Origin: Paracoccus lutimaris
Lineage (GTDB): Bacteria; Pseudomonadota; Alphaproteobacteria; Rhodobacterales; Rhodobacteraceae
Assembly (NCBI RefSeq): GCF_003337565.1
Contig: NZ_QPJL01000001.1
Coordinates: 1-64,000, forward strand
Length of the DNA stretch: 64,000 bases
Direction of reading: 5' to 3'
The notes under the pieces: generated by a model
Told to the model about the DNA's origin: nothing
The model's database searches: none
What the model saw: only the letters and a program-made list of their open reading frames with translations
Shown here: piece by piece, positions 24,467 to 34,868 of the stretch
Layout of the letters: each line of letters opens with the position of its first letter
How positions within the stretch are numbered: position 1 is the first letter of the stretch
Position numbers and translations under genes: made by a program

Positions 24467-25581
24467 ACGCGCATCGGCATGACGACATAGACGGCCGAGC
24501 TGTCGCCGCCCTCGCGGATCAGCGCCGCATCGCCCGAGCCGTTGAACAGGAAGACCGCGTTCTCGCGTTCGATCTGGCTGGCGATCTCGTGTAGGTACTT
24601 GGCGTTGAAGCCGATTTCCAACGGCTCGTCGGCATAGGCGACGGGCAGCTCCTCTTCGGCGGCGCCGGCATCGGGGGCATTGACCGAAAGGACCAGCCGA
24701 TCCTCGTCCAGCGCCAGCTTGACGGCGCGCGAGCGTTCGCTGCTGACGGTGGCCACGCGGTCCACGGCCTTGGCGAAATCGCCTGCGTCCACCTCAAGCT
24801 TGCGGGTATTGCCCGAGGGAATCACCCGGCTGTAATCGGGGAAGGTGCCGTCGATCACTTTCGAGGTCAGGGTGATCGTGGGCGTGGCAAAGCGGACCTT
24901 GGTTTCGCTGACCGAAACGGCGATCTGCGCCTCGTCATCATCCAGAAGCTTGCGCAGCTCGGCCACGGTCTTGCGCGGCACGATCACGCCGGGCATGCCA
25001 TCGGCGCCCGCGGGCAGCGGTGCGTCGATGCGCGCCAGCCGGTGGCCATCGGTCGCCACGCAGCGCAGGCAGGGGCCGTCCTCGGACTGGGCGACATGCA
25101 TATAGACGCCGTTCAGGTAATAGCGCGTCTCTTCGTTCGAGATGGCGAATTTCGACTTGTCGAACAGCCGGCGCAGTACCGCGGCAGGGGCCGAGAAATT
25201 CGCGCCATATTCCGACGAGGACATCAGCGGGAAATCCTCGCGCGGCAGGGTCGCCAGATTGAAGTTCGAGCGCCCGGCCTGCACCGACAGCCGCTGCGAG
25301 GCGCTGTCCAGACTAAGCTGCACCAGCGCCCCATCGGGCAGCTTGCGCGAGATGTCGTTGAGCATGCTGGCCGAGACCGTGGTCGCGCCGGGGCGTTCGA
25401 CCTGCGCGATGGTGCGGTCGACGATTTCAGTATCCAGGTCGGTCGCGCGGAAGCTGACACCCTCGGGCGTGGCCTCGATCAGCACGTTGGCCAGGATCGG
25501 AATGGTGTTGCGGCGTTCAACGACGGACTGGGCCTGAGAGACGGCCTTTACCAGAGCGGCACGTTCGATCGAGAATTTCAT
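24463..25581 (-). CDS. dnaN: DNA polymerase III beta sliding clamp
   Basis: 372 residues. Begins MKFSIERAALVKAVSQAQSVVERRNTIPILANVL, the usual clamp N-terminus, with three repeats of the clamp fold and the C-terminal end VMPMRV characteristic of the protein-binding pocket. It forms the dimeric ring that tethers polymerase III and others. The ATG at 25581 is preferred over an in-frame TTG two codons upstream. Lies 91 bases after the dnaA stop and overlaps recF. Confidence 0.97.
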   Translation of the reverse strand: MKFSIERAALVKAVSQAQSVVERRNTIPILANVLIEATPEGVSFRATDLDTEIVDRTIAQVERPGATTVSASMLNDISRKLPDGALVQLSLDSASQRLSVQAGRSNFNLATLPREDFPLMSSSEYGANFSAPAAVLRRLFDKSKFAISNEETRYYLNGVYMHVAQSEDGPCLRCVATDGHRLARIDAPLPAGADGMPGVIVPRKTVAELRKLLDDDEAQIAVSVSETKVRFATPTITLTSKVIDGTFPDYSRVIPSGNTRKLEVDAGDFAKAVDRVATVSSERSRAVKLALDEDRLVLSVNAPDAGAAEEELPVAYADEPLEIGFNAKYLHEIASQIERENAVFLFNGSGDAALIREGGDSSAVYVVMPMRV

Positions 25582-25672
25582 GGTCAACCCTTATGACGTT
25601 CCGGCCTTTTATCTGTCCCGACCTGCGGGGCGCCAATTTGGCACAAACCAGCGCAGGGTCAAGCTTTCAGAC

Positions 25673-27019
25673 TCAGGCCTCCAGCAGGCGGCGCAGCAGG
25701 TCGATATCTTCTGCCAGGCTATGGTCGGCGCTGCGCAGCTCTTCGATCTTTTTGACGCCATGCATGATGGTGGTGTGGTCGCGCCCGCCAAACCGGCGCC
25801 CGATTTCCGGCAGCGAACGCGAGGTCATCTGCTTGGACAGATACATCGCGATCTGGCGCGGCCGGGCGACGGTGCGCACCCGCTTGGGCCCGATCATGTC
25901 GGCAAGGCGGATGTTGTAATGCTCGGCCACCTTGCGCTGGATTTCCTCGATCGAGACCTTGCGGTCATTGGCGCGCAGGATGTCGGCCAGACATTCCTGA
26001 GTCATGTCCAGATTGATCTCGCGGCCCATCAGGCTGGCGAATGCGAACAGCCGCTGCAGCGCGCCCTCCAGAACCCGCACGTTCGAGGTGATGCGATGGG
26101 CCAGAAACTCCAGCACGCCTGGCGCGATCTTGAGGCCCGGATATTGCTGGCGGAAATTGTCGGTCTTGGATTGCAGGATGCCCAGACGCAGCTCGTAATC
26201 GGTCGGGTGCAGGTCGACGACAAGGCCGCATTGCAGGCGCGACTTGATGCGCTCCTCCAGATCCTTGATCTCGCCCGGCGAACGGTCGGCCGAGATGACG
26301 ATCTGCTTGCCCTGATCGACCAGCGTGTTGAACGTGTGGAAGAATTCCTCCTGCGTGGAATCCTTGCCGGCGATGAACTGCACGTCATCGACCATCAGCA
26401 CCGAGACGGCCCGGAACATTTCCTTGAAATCCATCATCGTGCGTTCGCGCAGCGCCTGCACAAAGCGGTACATGAACTGCTCGGCCGACAGATACAGCAC
26501 CCGCGCCTCGGGCTGGCGGGTCTGGATCTCGCGGGCGATGGCATGCATCAGGTGCGTCTTGCCCAAACCCACGCCGCCGTAAAGAAACAGCGGGTTGAAG
26601 GTCACCGGCCCGCCCTCGGCCACCCGGCGGGCGGCGGCATGGGCCAGCTCGTTGGGCTTGCCGACGACGAAATTCTCAAAGGTGAAGCGCTGGTCCAGCG
26701 GCGCGGCCAGATCGTCATTGGCGGCGACAGGGCGCGGCGCGGCGACGCGCTTGGCGGGGGCGGCGGCCTGACGCGCGGTCTGGGCGCGGGTCTCGAAGTT
26801 CAGGCGCTGCACCGGCCCCTCGATCCGGTCGAGGACCTGCAGGATGTCGTTGCTGTAATGGCGGGCGACCCAGTCGGACAGGAACCGCGTCGGGCAGGCG
26901 ATGGTGGCGGTGCCCTCGGAGACGCCGGTCAGGCGCAGCGGCTCGATCCAGGTGGCGAAACTATCGGCTCCGACGATTTTCTGAAGTTCTTCACGCGCTT
27001 GCCCCCAAAGCTTGTCCAT
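25673..27019 (-). CDS. dnaA: Chromosomal replication initiator DnaA
   Basis: 448 residues with all four domains: N-terminal interaction domain (1-85), Ala/Pro-rich linker (85-110), AAA+ core with Walker A YGGVGLGKTHL (147-157) and Walker B LMVDDVQFI, and a C-terminal domain ending in the DnaA signature GGRDHTTIMHGVKKIEEL that reads DnaA boxes. It starts replication at oriC. The long leader upstream (517 bp to rpsT) contains six GANTC sites and could make transcription sensitive to CcrM methylation, as known for Caulobacter. Confidence 0.97.
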   Translation of the reverse strand: MDKLWGQAREELQKIVGADSFATWIEPLRLTGVSEGTATIACPTRFLSDWVARHYSNDILQVLDRIEGPVQRLNFETRAQTARQAAAPAKRVAAPRPVAANDDLAAPLDQRFTFENFVVGKPNELAHAAARRVAEGGPVTFNPLFLYGGVGLGKTHLMHAIAREIQTRQPEARVLYLSAEQFMYRFVQALRERTMMDFKEMFRAVSVLMVDDVQFIAGKDSTQEEFFHTFNTLVDQGKQIVISADRSPGEIKDLEERIKSRLQCGLVVDLHPTDYELRLGILQSKTDNFRQQYPGLKIAPGVLEFLAHRITSNVRVLEGALQRLFAFASLMGREINLDMTQECLADILRANDRKVSIEEIQRKVAEHYNIRLADMIGPKRVRTVARPRQIAMYLSKQMTSRSLPEIGRRFGGRDHTTIMHGVKKIEELRSADHSLAEDIDLLRRLLEA

Positions 27020-27536
27020 CTGACCCGGTTCCGTTTCTTATCCCCTGACTCCGCCGGATTTTCCCGACGTGAGACGATTCGCATCCAGCCCAGAGGACGT
27101 GCGTATCGGCAACAGAACATCCCGGCGCCGCCAAGGAGGCACGCGGGGCCGTTCTGCGGCCAAAGATACAGACACGAAACGCGAGCCGGTGGCAGTCGGC
27201 TTGCGCATCATCAACCGCAGATCGCAAGGATCGTGCAGCCGCCCTGAATCCTCGGCGGCAGCGCCGATTCTTCAGAACATGTCCCCCAGGTGCGACGTGA
27301 ATCGCAGCATGAAGCTACCAAGAAGCAGGCCCCGCCAGCAACTGTTCTTCGCGCTTGACAGTCACTTTGCCGTAGCGAATCTGACGATGCTGCAACACCA
27401 GCGTGACAGGTCATAACTAATTGAAATATATAGCATTACGCAACGTCAACTGTGGGTATCCGCAACAAAAAGGCGCGCTAAAGCTGAGCGCGCCCCTCAT
27501 TTATTCTACTTTTAGTTGCGTAAATGCCGCAGCCGA
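27020..27536. promoter_or_regulatory. dnaA-rpsT gap: dnaA promoter/leader with GANTC cluster
   Basis: No gene is seen in this 517-bp gap. It has six GANTC sites (27047, 27076, 27246, 27266, 27299, 27377) where about two would be expected by chance at this GC. Only two weak DnaA-box-like 9-mers (7 of 9 matches) appear, TTATCCCCT near 27038 and TGTGGGTAT near 27451, so it is not called as oriC. The dnaA promoter must lie here; no clear -35/-10 pair was fixed. Confidence 0.55.
27467..27494 (-). terminator. Terminator of rpsT
   Basis: On the minus strand GGCGCGCT pairs with AGCGCGCC around a 7-base loop and is followed by TTTTTG. It lies about 43 bases past the rpsT stop and separates rpsT from dnaA. 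Confidence 0.8.
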
Positions 27537-27806
27537 TCAGGCGGTGGCCAGAGCCTTCACGCCGGCCGACAGACGCGAGATCTTGCGCGCGGCGGTGTTC
27601 TTGTGGACGACGCCTTTGGTCACGCCGCGCATCAGTTCGGGCTGGGCGCTTTGCAGCGCATCACGGGCGGCAGCCGCATCGCCGCTGGCGATGGCTTCTT
27701 CGACCTTGCGCAGGAAGGTGCGGATGCGCGAGCGGCGAGCCTTGTTGACGGCGGTCTGACGCTCGATCTGGCGGGCGCGTTTCTTGGACTGGGGCGTATT
27801 GGCCAT
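27537..27806 (-). CDS. rpsT: 30S ribosomal protein S20
   Basis: 89 residues, [17 protein letters not shown] at the N-terminus and [17 protein letters not shown] near the end, both diagnostic for S20. It binds 16S rRNA early in 30S assembly. The start at 27806 gives the canonical N-terminus. Its location just upstream of dnaA is conserved in Alphaproteobacteria. A strong terminator follows, so dnaA is probably expressed separately. Confidence 0.97.
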   Translation of the reverse strand: MANTPQSKKRARQIERQTAVNKARRSRIRTFLRKVEEAIASGDAAAARDALQSAQPELMRGVTKGVVHKNTAARKISRLSAGVKALATA

Positions 27807-27919
27807 GGGGGCGTTCCTGTCTTTAGTCTTTACGAAATCGATCACGCAAAAGCCCCATGGCACCGTCCATCAGGGGACGGTCATGATTCTTGCCTTAAGC
27901 GGGCCCACGCGCATGTAAG

Positions 27920-27942
27920 CCCGGCCCTATACAGGGGCCGGG
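27920..27942 (-). terminator. Hairpin downstream of the enoyl-CoA hydratase gene
   Basis: CCCGGCCC (27920-27927) pairs with GGGCCGGG (27935-27942) about 20 bases past the stop. The T run after it is poor, so termination is probable but not certain. Confidence 0.45.
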
Positions 27943-27961
27943 GTCGAAAGCCAAGCGCAAA

Positions 27962-28738
27962 TCACTTATCGCGGAATTGCGGCTCGCGCTTTTCAAGGAA
28001 TGCGGCCATGCCTTCCTTCTGGTCCTCGGTCGCGAACAGCGCCTGAAAATTGCGCCGCTCGAACAGCAGCCCCTCGCTCAGCGTGGTCTCATAGGCGCGG
28101 TTCACCGCCTCCTTGGCGGCGACGACGGCGATCTGGGATTTTTCCGCGATCTTGCGCGCGACGGCCATGACCTCGGGAAGCAGCTTGCTGGCCGGCACGA
28201 TCCGGCTGACCAGACCTGCGCGCTCGGCTTCGACCGCATCCATAAAACGGCCGGTCAGATGCATCTCCATCGATTTCGACTTGCCGACAAAGCGGGTCAG
28301 GCGCTGGGTGCCGCCGATGCCGGCCATGACGCCCAGATTGATCTCGGGCTGGCCGAATTTCGCATTGTCGGCGCAGATGATGAAATCACAGGCCATGGCC
28401 AGTTCGCAGCCGCCCCCCAGCGTATAGCCCGAGACGGCGGCGATGATCGGCTTGCGGGTCGCGGTGATGCGCTCGATCTCGTCGCCAAACAGGTTCTCGG
28501 TATAGACGTCGACGAAATTCTTCGTCGACATCTCCTTGATGTCGGCTCCGGCGGCAAAGGCCTTTTCGCTGCCGGTCAGCACGATGCAGCGCACCTTTTC
28601 ATTGCGGTCGGCCTCGGTCAGCGCCTCGCCCAATTCGCGCATCAGCTGCGAATTCAACGCGTTCAGCGCCTCGGGCCGGTTCAGTCGGATCAATGCGACA
28701 TAGTCTTCGATCTCGACGATAATGGTCTGGTAAGCCAT
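27962..28738 (-). CDS. Enoyl-CoA hydratase (crotonase family)
   Basis: 258 residues. [15 protein letters not shown] and [11 protein letters not shown] (oxyanion-hole region), [17 protein letters not shown], and [18 protein letters not shown] with the catalytic Glu pair region are all present, which matches short-chain enoyl-CoA hydratase (EchA/FadB1 type). It hydrates trans-2-enoyl-CoA in fatty acid beta-oxidation. The ATG gives [17 protein letters not shown]; the frame is open further upstream. The mutM-enoyl-CoA hydratase-rpsT-dnaA order is common to the group. Confidence 0.92.
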   Translation of the reverse strand: MAYQTIIVEIEDYVALIRLNRPEALNALNSQLMRELGEALTEADRNEKVRCIVLTGSEKAFAAGADIKEMSTKNFVDVYTENLFGDEIERITATRKPIIAAVSGYTLGGGCELAMACDFIICADNAKFGQPEINLGVMAGIGGTQRLTRFVGKSKSMEMHLTGRFMDAVEAERAGLVSRIVPASKLLPEVMAVARKIAEKSQIAVVAAKEAVNRAYETTLSEGLLFERRNFQALFATEDQKEGMAAFLEKREPQFRDK

Positions 28739-28867
28739 TGTCTCTTCGCCTTTCGGAAGTAAGCTGACCGCGACTCCTAGCAAAAGCAGCGGCTCAAGAC
28801 CAGCACCGCCGCATCCGCTTCTTTCATGCCCAAATATCCCCGCCGGAGGCAGCGGCCATGGGCCGCT

Positions 28868-29713
28868 TCACTTCTGGCAAAGCCCGCAGAAATAGCTTGA
28901 CCGCCCCGATTGCACGATGCGCTGGACCCTGCCCGCACATTCCGGATTGGGGCAGGGCGCGCCCTCGCGGTCATAGACCCGAAATGAATGCTGGAAATAG
29001 CCCAGCTCGCCGCTGGCCTGCCGGTGGTCGCGCAAGGACGATCCGCCCGCCGCAATGGCCTCGACCAGCACGTCGCGGATATGGCCGACCAGCGCGGCCA
29101 GCCGTGCAGGCCCGATCCGGCCCGCGGCCCGGCGCGGATCGATCCCGGCCCGGTGCAGCGCCTCCGAGACATAGATATTGCCCAGCCCCGCGACGATTCG
29201 CTGGTCCAGCAGCGCCGCCTTGACCGGGGCGCGACGCCCGTCAAAGGCCCGCGCCAGCACCTCGGGGGTAAATTCCTCGGACAAGGGTTCCGGCCCCAGA
29301 TGCGCCAGCAGCGGATGCTCGGCCCCCGGCGCGACCAGATCGACCATGCCGAATCGGCGCGCGTCGTTGAAGGTGATGCGCGTGCCTTGATCGTTCCAGA
29401 TCACCACATGATCGTGACGGGGCAGGATCGCCGGATCGCGGTGAAACGCGCCTTGCGCCTCGTCCTCGATCAGCATCCGGCCCGACATGCCCAGATGCAG
29501 CAGCAGACTGCCGCGATCCTCCAGATCGGCCAGGATGTATTTCGAGCGTCGCCGCAGGCCGGTGACCCGCGCCCCGGTCAGCACCTGCACCAGATCGGGT
29601 GGCAGCGGCCAGCGCAGATCGGGGCGGCGGGCCTCGGCCCGGGCAATGCGGTGCCCTTCAAGATGCGGCTGAAGGCCGCGTCGGACGGTTTCGACCTCTG
29701 GCAGTTCTGGCAT
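28868..29713 (-). CDS. mutM: Formamidopyrimidine-DNA glycosylase
   Basis: 281 residues beginning [14 protein letters not shown], where the Pro after Met is the catalytic nucleophile and Glu the acid. The C-terminal zinc finger is intact: CPNPEC and YFCGLCQ pairs at about 250-280. It removes 8-oxoguanine and other oxidised purines. The start at 29713 is required so that Pro is residue 2; an upstream in-frame ATG would put five residues before it. Divergent from ubiE with 95 bases between starts. Confidence 0.95.
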   Translation of the reverse strand: MPELPEVETVRRGLQPHLEGHRIARAEARRPDLRWPLPPDLVQVLTGARVTGLRRRSKYILADLEDRGSLLLHLGMSGRMLIEDEAQGAFHRDPAILPRHDHVVIWNDQGTRITFNDARRFGMVDLVAPGAEHPLLAHLGPEPLSEEFTPEVLARAFDGRRAPVKAALLDQRIVAGLGNIYVSEALHRAGIDPRRAAGRIGPARLAALVGHIRDVLVEAIAAGGSSLRDHRQASGELGYFQHSFRVYDREGAPCPNPECAGRVQRIVQSGRSSYFCGLCQK

Positions 29714-29808
29714 TTTCGTCCCATTCATCGCATGGTGCGCCCGCGCCCGGCTGGCGCGCGCCGCGTTTTCGGACTATCTGGGCGCGAAACGACGAATGGA
29801 CAAGCGAC

Positions 29809-30561
29809 ATGACCCGTGACGAGCCCAAGGAAACCCATTTCGGCTTTCGTACCGTGGCCGAGAAGGACAAGGCCGGCCTCGTCCATGGCGTCTTTTCCCG
29901 CGTCGCCTCGCGCTATGACGTGATGAACGACCTGATGAGCGTGGGCGTCCACCGGGTCTGGAAAACCGCGATGATGGATTGGCTGGTGCCGCGCGACGGC
30001 CAGCACCTGCTGGATGTGGCCGGCGGCACCGGCGACATCGCCTTTCGTTTCCTGGAACGCGCCCCCGGCGCCCGGGTCACCGTCTGCGACATGACCGAAT
30101 CCATGCTGGTCGAGGGCCGCAAGCGCGCCGAGGCCGGCAAGCTGGCCGAGCGTCTTGGCTGGGTCACGGGCGACGCGATGGCGCTGCCCTTTGCCGATAA
30201 CAGCTTTGACCGCTATACGATCAGCTTCGGCATCCGCAACGTCACCCGCATTCCCGACGCGCTGGCCGAGGCACGCCGCGTCCTGAAACCCGGCGGCCGG
30301 CTGATGGTGCTGGAATTCAGCCAGATCCCGGTGCCGATGCTGCAATGGCTTTACGACCGCTATTCCTTCAACGTCATTCCGGTCATGGGGCAGGTCGTCG
30401 CCAATGATCGCGACAGCTATCAGTATCTGGTCGAATCGATCCGCAAATTCCCCGATCAGGAGGCCTTCGCCCAGATGATCCGCGAGGCGGGTTTCGGCCG
30501 CGTGCAATGGCGCAACCTGTCCATGGGCATCGCCGCGCTGCATTCGGGCTGGAAACTCTGA
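29809..30561 (+). CDS. ubiE: Ubiquinone/menaquinone methyltransferase UbiE
   Basis: 250 residues. [36 protein letters not shown] and [15 protein letters not shown] (SAM-binding motif I) are diagnostic; [25 protein letters not shown] is the second UbiE signature. It carries out C-methylation in ubiquinone synthesis. It is followed three bases later by ubiB, an operon for the same pathway. The start codon is followed by THFGFRTV within the first 12 residues, as in homologues. Confidence 0.96.
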   Translation: MTRDEPKETHFGFRTVAEKDKAGLVHGVFSRVASRYDVMNDLMSVGVHRVWKTAMMDWLVPRDGQHLLDVAGGTGDIAFRFLERAPGARVTVCDMTESMLVEGRKRAEAGKLAERLGWVTGDAMALPFADNSFDRYTISFGIRNVTRIPDALAEARRVLKPGGRLMVLEFSQIPVPMLQWLYDRYSFNVIPVMGQVVANDRDSYQYLVESIRKFPDQEAFAQMIREAGFGRVQWRNLSMGIAALHSGWKL

Positions 30562-30564
30562 GCG

Positions 30565-32100
30565 ATGCGCGGACCCCATAACATCTGGCGCCTGATCCGC
30601 ACCGGCGCCACGTTCGAGCGCACCGGCGCGATGAAGGCCGCATTGGACGCGCTGAACGCACCCGGCCGCGTGCGCGTCGCCGCCCGCATCCTCGGCTGGC
30701 CCTTTGCCTGGCTGGGCTACAAGGGCGACCCGTCGCTGCCCCCCGTCACCCGCGCCATCACCGCGCTGGGGCCGGCCTATGTGAAATTCGGCCAGATTCT
30801 GTCCACGCGCCCCGATGTGGTCGGGGTCGAGCTGGCCAACCAGCTCTCCATGCTGCAGGACCGGCTGCCGCCTTTTCCGACCGAACGCGCGCGCCAGACC
30901 ATCGAATCCGCGCTGGGTGAGCCGGTCGGCGCGCTGTTCAGCGAATTCTCCGACCCCGTCGCCGCCGCCTCGATCGCGCAGGTTCACCGCGCGCGCCGGA
31001 TCGACAACGGGCGCGAGGTCGCGGTCAAGGTGCTGCGCCCGGGGATCGAGGGTGCCTTCCGCCGCGATATCGACGCCTTCCATTTCGCCGCTGGCATGAT
31101 CGAGCGCCTGTCCCCCGCCACAAGGCGCCTGCGTCCGCGCGACGTGATCAGCCATTTCGAATCGGTGGTGAATGGCGAGCTGGATCTGCGGCTCGAAGCC
31201 GCCTCGGCCTCGGAATTCGCGGAAAACACCACGGGCGATGCCGGCATGGCCGTGCCAAGGCCGCATTGGCACCTGAGCGCCCGGCGCGTCCTGACCACCG
31301 ACTGGGCCGAGGGCATCGCCATGAGCGATGTCGCCGCCCTGCGTGCCGCAGGCCACGATCTGCAACTGATCGGCACCCATGTGCTGCAGCTTTTCCTGCG
31401 CCATGCGCTGCGCGACGGCTATTTCCACGCCGACATGCATCAGGGCAACCTGAAGGTCGCGGCCAATGGCGATATCGTCATCTATGATTTCGGCATCATG
31501 GGCGAGATCGACGAATATACCCGTCGCGTCTATGCCGAGATCCTGATGGGCTTCATCCGCCGCGATTACGAACGCGTCGCGCGGGTCCATTTCGAGGCGG
31601 GCTATGTGCCCCGCGACCGCGACATTAAGGAATTCGCCCGTGCGCTGCGCGCCGTGGGCGAGCCGATCTTTGGCGCCGATGCCAGCCGCATCTCGATGGC
31701 GAACCTTCTGGCCTATCTCTTCGAGGTGACCGAGCGCTTCGGCATGGCCACCCGCACGGAACTGATCCTGCTGCAACGCACCATGGTGGTGGTCGAGGGC
31801 GTCGCGCGCTCGCTCGATCCGCAGATCAACATGTGGGAAGTCGCCCGCCCGGTGGTCGAAAACTATATCCGCGACAATCTGGGGCCAAAGGCTGCGGCGC
31901 GCGATCTGCTGCGCTCGGCGCAGGTTCTGGGCCGTTTCGCGCCGCTGCTGCCAGAGTTTCTGGAACGCCGCATGCCCGAATTGCTGCGCGAACCGCCGCC
32001 CCCCGCGCGTGAGCCGCGCCGCGCCGGCATCATCACCGGCATGATCGCCGGCGGCGCCATCGCCATCGCCGCGATGCTGGCCGGGTTGTGGCTGGGTTGA
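30565..32100 (+). CDS. ubiB: Ubiquinone biosynthesis kinase-like protein UbiB
   Basis: 511 residues, an atypical protein-kinase-like ATPase of the UbiB/COQ8 family. YVKFGQILSTRPD is the KxGQ motif, followed by SIAQVHRA in the modified glycine-rich loop, the Lys of VAVKVLRPG, HADMHQGNL as catalytic loop, and VIYDFGIMG as DFG-like metal motif. The C-terminal end has a hydrophobic segment (IITGMIAGGAIAIAAMLAGL) that anchors it to the membrane. It supports the ubiquinone-synthesis complex. It begins 3 bases after ubiE. Confidence 0.95.
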   Translation: MRGPHNIWRLIRTGATFERTGAMKAALDALNAPGRVRVAARILGWPFAWLGYKGDPSLPPVTRAITALGPAYVKFGQILSTRPDVVGVELANQLSMLQDRLPPFPTERARQTIESALGEPVGALFSEFSDPVAAASIAQVHRARRIDNGREVAVKVLRPGIEGAFRRDIDAFHFAAGMIERLSPATRRLRPRDVISHFESVVNGELDLRLEAASASEFAENTTGDAGMAVPRPHWHLSARRVLTTDWAEGIAMSDVAALRAAGHDLQLIGTHVLQLFLRHALRDGYFHADMHQGNLKVAANGDIVIYDFGIMGEIDEYTRRVYAEILMGFIRRDYERVARVHFEAGYVPRDRDIKEFARALRAVGEPIFGADASRISMANLLAYLFEVTERFGMATRTELILLQRTMVVVEGVARSLDPQINMWEVARPVVENYIRDNLGPKAAARDLLRSAQVLGRFAPLLPEFLERRMPELLREPPPPAREPRRAGIITGMIAGGAIAIAAMLAGLWLG

Positions 32101-32158
32101 GCCCATGGCAGGGCCGGGGGGTTGAGCGCGCCCCGGCTTTGCCCTAACCCTGTGCCCC

Positions 32159-32977
32159 ATGCGAATACTCTATCTTGGCGATGTGATGGGCCGTGCCGGA
32201 CGGCGGGCGATCAATGAGGGGCTTGGCGCCCTCAAGGAGCGGCTGCGCGTCGATTTCACCGTGGTGAACGGCGAGAATGCCAGCGGCGGCATGGGGCTGA
32301 CCGGCAGCCATGCCAAGCTGATCCTCGAATCGGGGGCCGATTGCATCACTCTGGGCGACCATGCCTTCGATCAGAAGGACATGCTGTCCTATATCGAGAC
32401 GGAACCCCGGATTATCCGGCCGCTGAACTATTCCAAGGCCGCGCCCGGCAAGGGCGCGCGCGTCTATGAGGCGACGCGCGGGCGCAAGGTTCTGGTGGCG
32501 CAGGTGCTGGGGCAGGTCTTCATGAAGCGGCCCTTTGACGATCCGTTTTCGGCCATTGATGCGGTCTTGCGCGCGCATCCGCTGGGCGGGCTCGTGCAGG
32601 CCAGCGTCGTCGATATCCATGCCGAGGCAACCAGCGAAAAGATGGCCATGGGCCATTGGTGCGACGGTCGCAGCAGTCTGGTCATCGGCACGCATACGCA
32701 TGTGCCGACCTCGGACACGATGATCCTGAACCGTGGCACCGCCTATCAGTCCGATGCCGGCATGTGCGGCGATTATGACAGCGTGATCGGCATGGAAAAG
32801 ACCGAGCCCTTGCGCCGCTTCCTGACCGGCATGGCCGCAGAGCGTTTTTCACCCGCCGAGGGCGAGGCGACTCTCTCGGGCGTCATCGTCACCACCGACG
32901 ACCGCACCGGACTTGCCACCGCGATCGAGCCGGTGCGGCAGGGCGGGCGGTTGTCGCCTTCGCCGGTTTCTGCCTGA
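32159..32977 (+). CDS. YmdB-family metallophosphoesterase
   Basis: 272 residues of the TIGR00282 type. MRILYLGDVMGRAGRRA has the metal-binding Asp, VVNGENASGGMGL and LGDHAFDQKD (TIGR00282 normally reads GNH, here GDH) follow, and GTHTHVPTSDTMIL plus AYQSDAGMCGDYDSVIGM close the active site. Bacillus YmdB hydrolyses 2',3'-cyclic nucleotides and influences multicellular behaviour; the role in Alphaproteobacteria is not known. Stands 58 bases after ubiB, so it may be expressed with it. Confidence 0.9.
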   Translation: MRILYLGDVMGRAGRRAINEGLGALKERLRVDFTVVNGENASGGMGLTGSHAKLILESGADCITLGDHAFDQKDMLSYIETEPRIIRPLNYSKAAPGKGARVYEATRGRKVLVAQVLGQVFMKRPFDDPFSAIDAVLRAHPLGGLVQASVVDIHAEATSEKMAMGHWCDGRSSLVIGTHTHVPTSDTMILNRGTAYQSDAGMCGDYDSVIGMEKTEPLRRFLTGMAAERFSPAEGEATLSGVIVTTDDRTGLATAIEPVRQGGRLSPSPVSA

Positions 32978-33067
32978 GACGCGGGCTTGCGCTTGCGGGG
33001 CCGGGGCGAAACCGCATATCACCCAACGGGCGGGCCGGATCTTGCGGCGCAAATTTGCAGGTTGTGA

Positions 33068-34846
33068 ATGTTCGGATTTGAGCTGACCGGAACGAACGCG
33101 GCGCTGGCCATGCTGGTCATCGTCACCATGACCTTCATCCAGTTCATCCGCGAGAAACACCCGCCCGAGGTCGTCGCCATCGGCTCGGCCGCGATCATGA
33201 TGCTTTTGGGGCTTTTGCCGGTCAAAGAGGCGGCGGGCGTTCTGTCGAATGCCGCGCCCTGGACCATCGCCTTCATGTTCCTGATCATGGGCGGTCTGCT
33301 CAGGACCGGCGCGCTCGAGATGATGTCGCGCGCGGTTTCCAGCCGCATCTCGACCCAGCCGGTGCTGACGGTGATCATGCTGTTCGGCTTTGTCATTCTG
33401 GCCTCGGCGATCATGAACAACACGCCGGTGGTCGCGGTGATGATCCCGATCTTTATCCAGGTGGCTATAAGGCTTGGAGTTTCCCCCTCCAAGTTCCTGA
33501 TGCCGCTGAGCTATTTCACCATTCTGGGCGGGATGATGACGCTTTTGGGCACCTCGACCAACCTTCTGGTCGATGGCGTCGCGCGCGAGGCGGGGATGAA
33601 GCCCTTTACCATCTTCGAGATCGCCCCGGTCGGGATTGCGGTGACGCTGGCGGGCATTGCCTATTTCGCGCTGATCGGCCGCAAGCTCTTGCCCGATCGC
33701 AGTTCGCTTGCCACCTTTCTGGGCTCGCGCCGCGAGATGAAATATTTCACCGAGGTCGCCATCCCCGAGGATTCCGGCCTTGTCGGCCAGCCGGTGCTGG
33801 AGATTCCGCTGTTCAAGCGCCAGGCGGTGCGGGTGGTGGACGTCTTGCGCGGCGATGCCTCGCTGCGCCGCAATCTGGCCGAGGTGGTGCTCGAGCCGGG
33901 CGACCGCGTGGTTCTGCGCACCGAGATCGCCGACCTGCTGGAGATGCAGGGCAACAAGAACCTGCAGATGGTCGACAAGCTGAGTTCGGTCGCGACCGAG
34001 ACGGTCGAGGTGCTGATCTCGCCCGGCGCGCGGCTGATCGGGCGGCGTCTGGGCGACATGCGCCTGCGCCGCCGCTATGGCGTCTATGTGCTGGCCGCGC
34101 ATCGCCGCAGCCAGAATATCGGCCGCCAGCTGGACGATCTGGTGGTGCGGGTGGGCGACACGCTGCTGCTCGAAGGTGCGCCCGAGGATATCGGCCGTCT
34201 GGCGGTCGATATGGAACTGGTCGATGTCTCGCGCCCTTCGGCCCGGGCCTATCGCCGCGAAAAGGCGCCCATCGCGATTCTGGCGCTGCTTTCGGTCGTG
34301 GTGCTGGCGGCGATGGATGTGGCGCCGATCATGGCGCTGGCCTTCATCGCCTCGGCGGTGGTTCTGGTCACGCGCTGCGTCGATGCCGAAGAGGCGTTTT
34401 CCTTTGTCGATGGCCGCTTGTTGGCGATGATCTTTGCCATGCTGGCGGTGGGCGAGGCGCTGGAACATACCGGCACCGTCGCGCTGATCGTGGATTTCGT
34501 CGCGCCCTATCTGGCCGGCATGCCGCCCTTTGTCACGCTGGTCTGCGTCTATTTCCTTGGGTTGGCGATGACCGAGGTCCTGTCCAACAACGCCGTCGCG
34601 GTGCTGTTGACACCCATCGCCATCGCGCTCGCGACCTCGCTGGGGCATGATCCGCGCGCCTATGTGGTTGCGGTGATGTTCTCGGCCACGGTCGCCTTCG
34701 CGACGCCCATCGGCTACCAGACCCATATGATGGTCTATGGCCCCGGCGGCTACAAGTTCAGCGATTTCATCCGCGTCGGCGTGCCCCTGGACATCATCAC
34801 CGGCATCGTCGCCTGCCTGACCATTCCGCTGTTCTGGCCGCTGTAA
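33068..34846 (+). CDS. SLC13-family (DASS) permease with two RCK/TrkA-C domains
   Basis: 592 residues. Two membrane halves: [12 protein letters not shown] and [12 protein letters not shown] in the first and [17 protein letters not shown] plus [18 protein letters not shown] in the second are the re-entrant SNT-like motifs of divalent anion:sodium symporters. Between them, at about 210-390, lie two TrkA-C-like domains ([20 protein letters not shown] and [17 protein letters not shown]). Substrates in this subgroup include sulfate and dicarboxylates; the true one is unknown. Single gene. Confidence 0.88.
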   Translation: MFGFELTGTNAALAMLVIVTMTFIQFIREKHPPEVVAIGSAAIMMLLGLLPVKEAAGVLSNAAPWTIAFMFLIMGGLLRTGALEMMSRAVSSRISTQPVLTVIMLFGFVILASAIMNNTPVVAVMIPIFIQVAIRLGVSPSKFLMPLSYFTILGGMMTLLGTSTNLLVDGVAREAGMKPFTIFEIAPVGIAVTLAGIAYFALIGRKLLPDRSSLATFLGSRREMKYFTEVAIPEDSGLVGQPVLEIPLFKRQAVRVVDVLRGDASLRRNLAEVVLEPGDRVVLRTEIADLLEMQGNKNLQMVDKLSSVATETVEVLISPGARLIGRRLGDMRLRRRYGVYVLAAHRRSQNIGRQLDDLVVRVGDTLLLEGAPEDIGRLAVDMELVDVSRPSARAYRREKAPIAILALLSVVVLAAMDVAPIMALAFIASAVVLVTRCVDAEEAFSFVDGRLLAMIFAMLAVGEALEHTGTVALIVDFVAPYLAGMPPFVTLVCVYFLGLAMTEVLSNNAVAVLLTPIAIALATSLGHDPRAYVVAVMFSATVAFATPIGYQTHMMVYGPGGYKFSDFIRVGVPLDIITGIVACLTIPLFWPL

Positions 34847-34868
34847 GGCCGGCGCAGTCGCTGCCGGG

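Noticed and set aside
27020-27536. oriC
   Set aside because: Only two weak DnaA-box-like sites; no AT-rich unwinding cluster with boxes. The gap is treated as a dnaA leader.
29725-32160. An 811-codon frame antisense to ubiE and ubiB
   Set aside because: Shadow of two well-defined genes; no ribosome site or domain.
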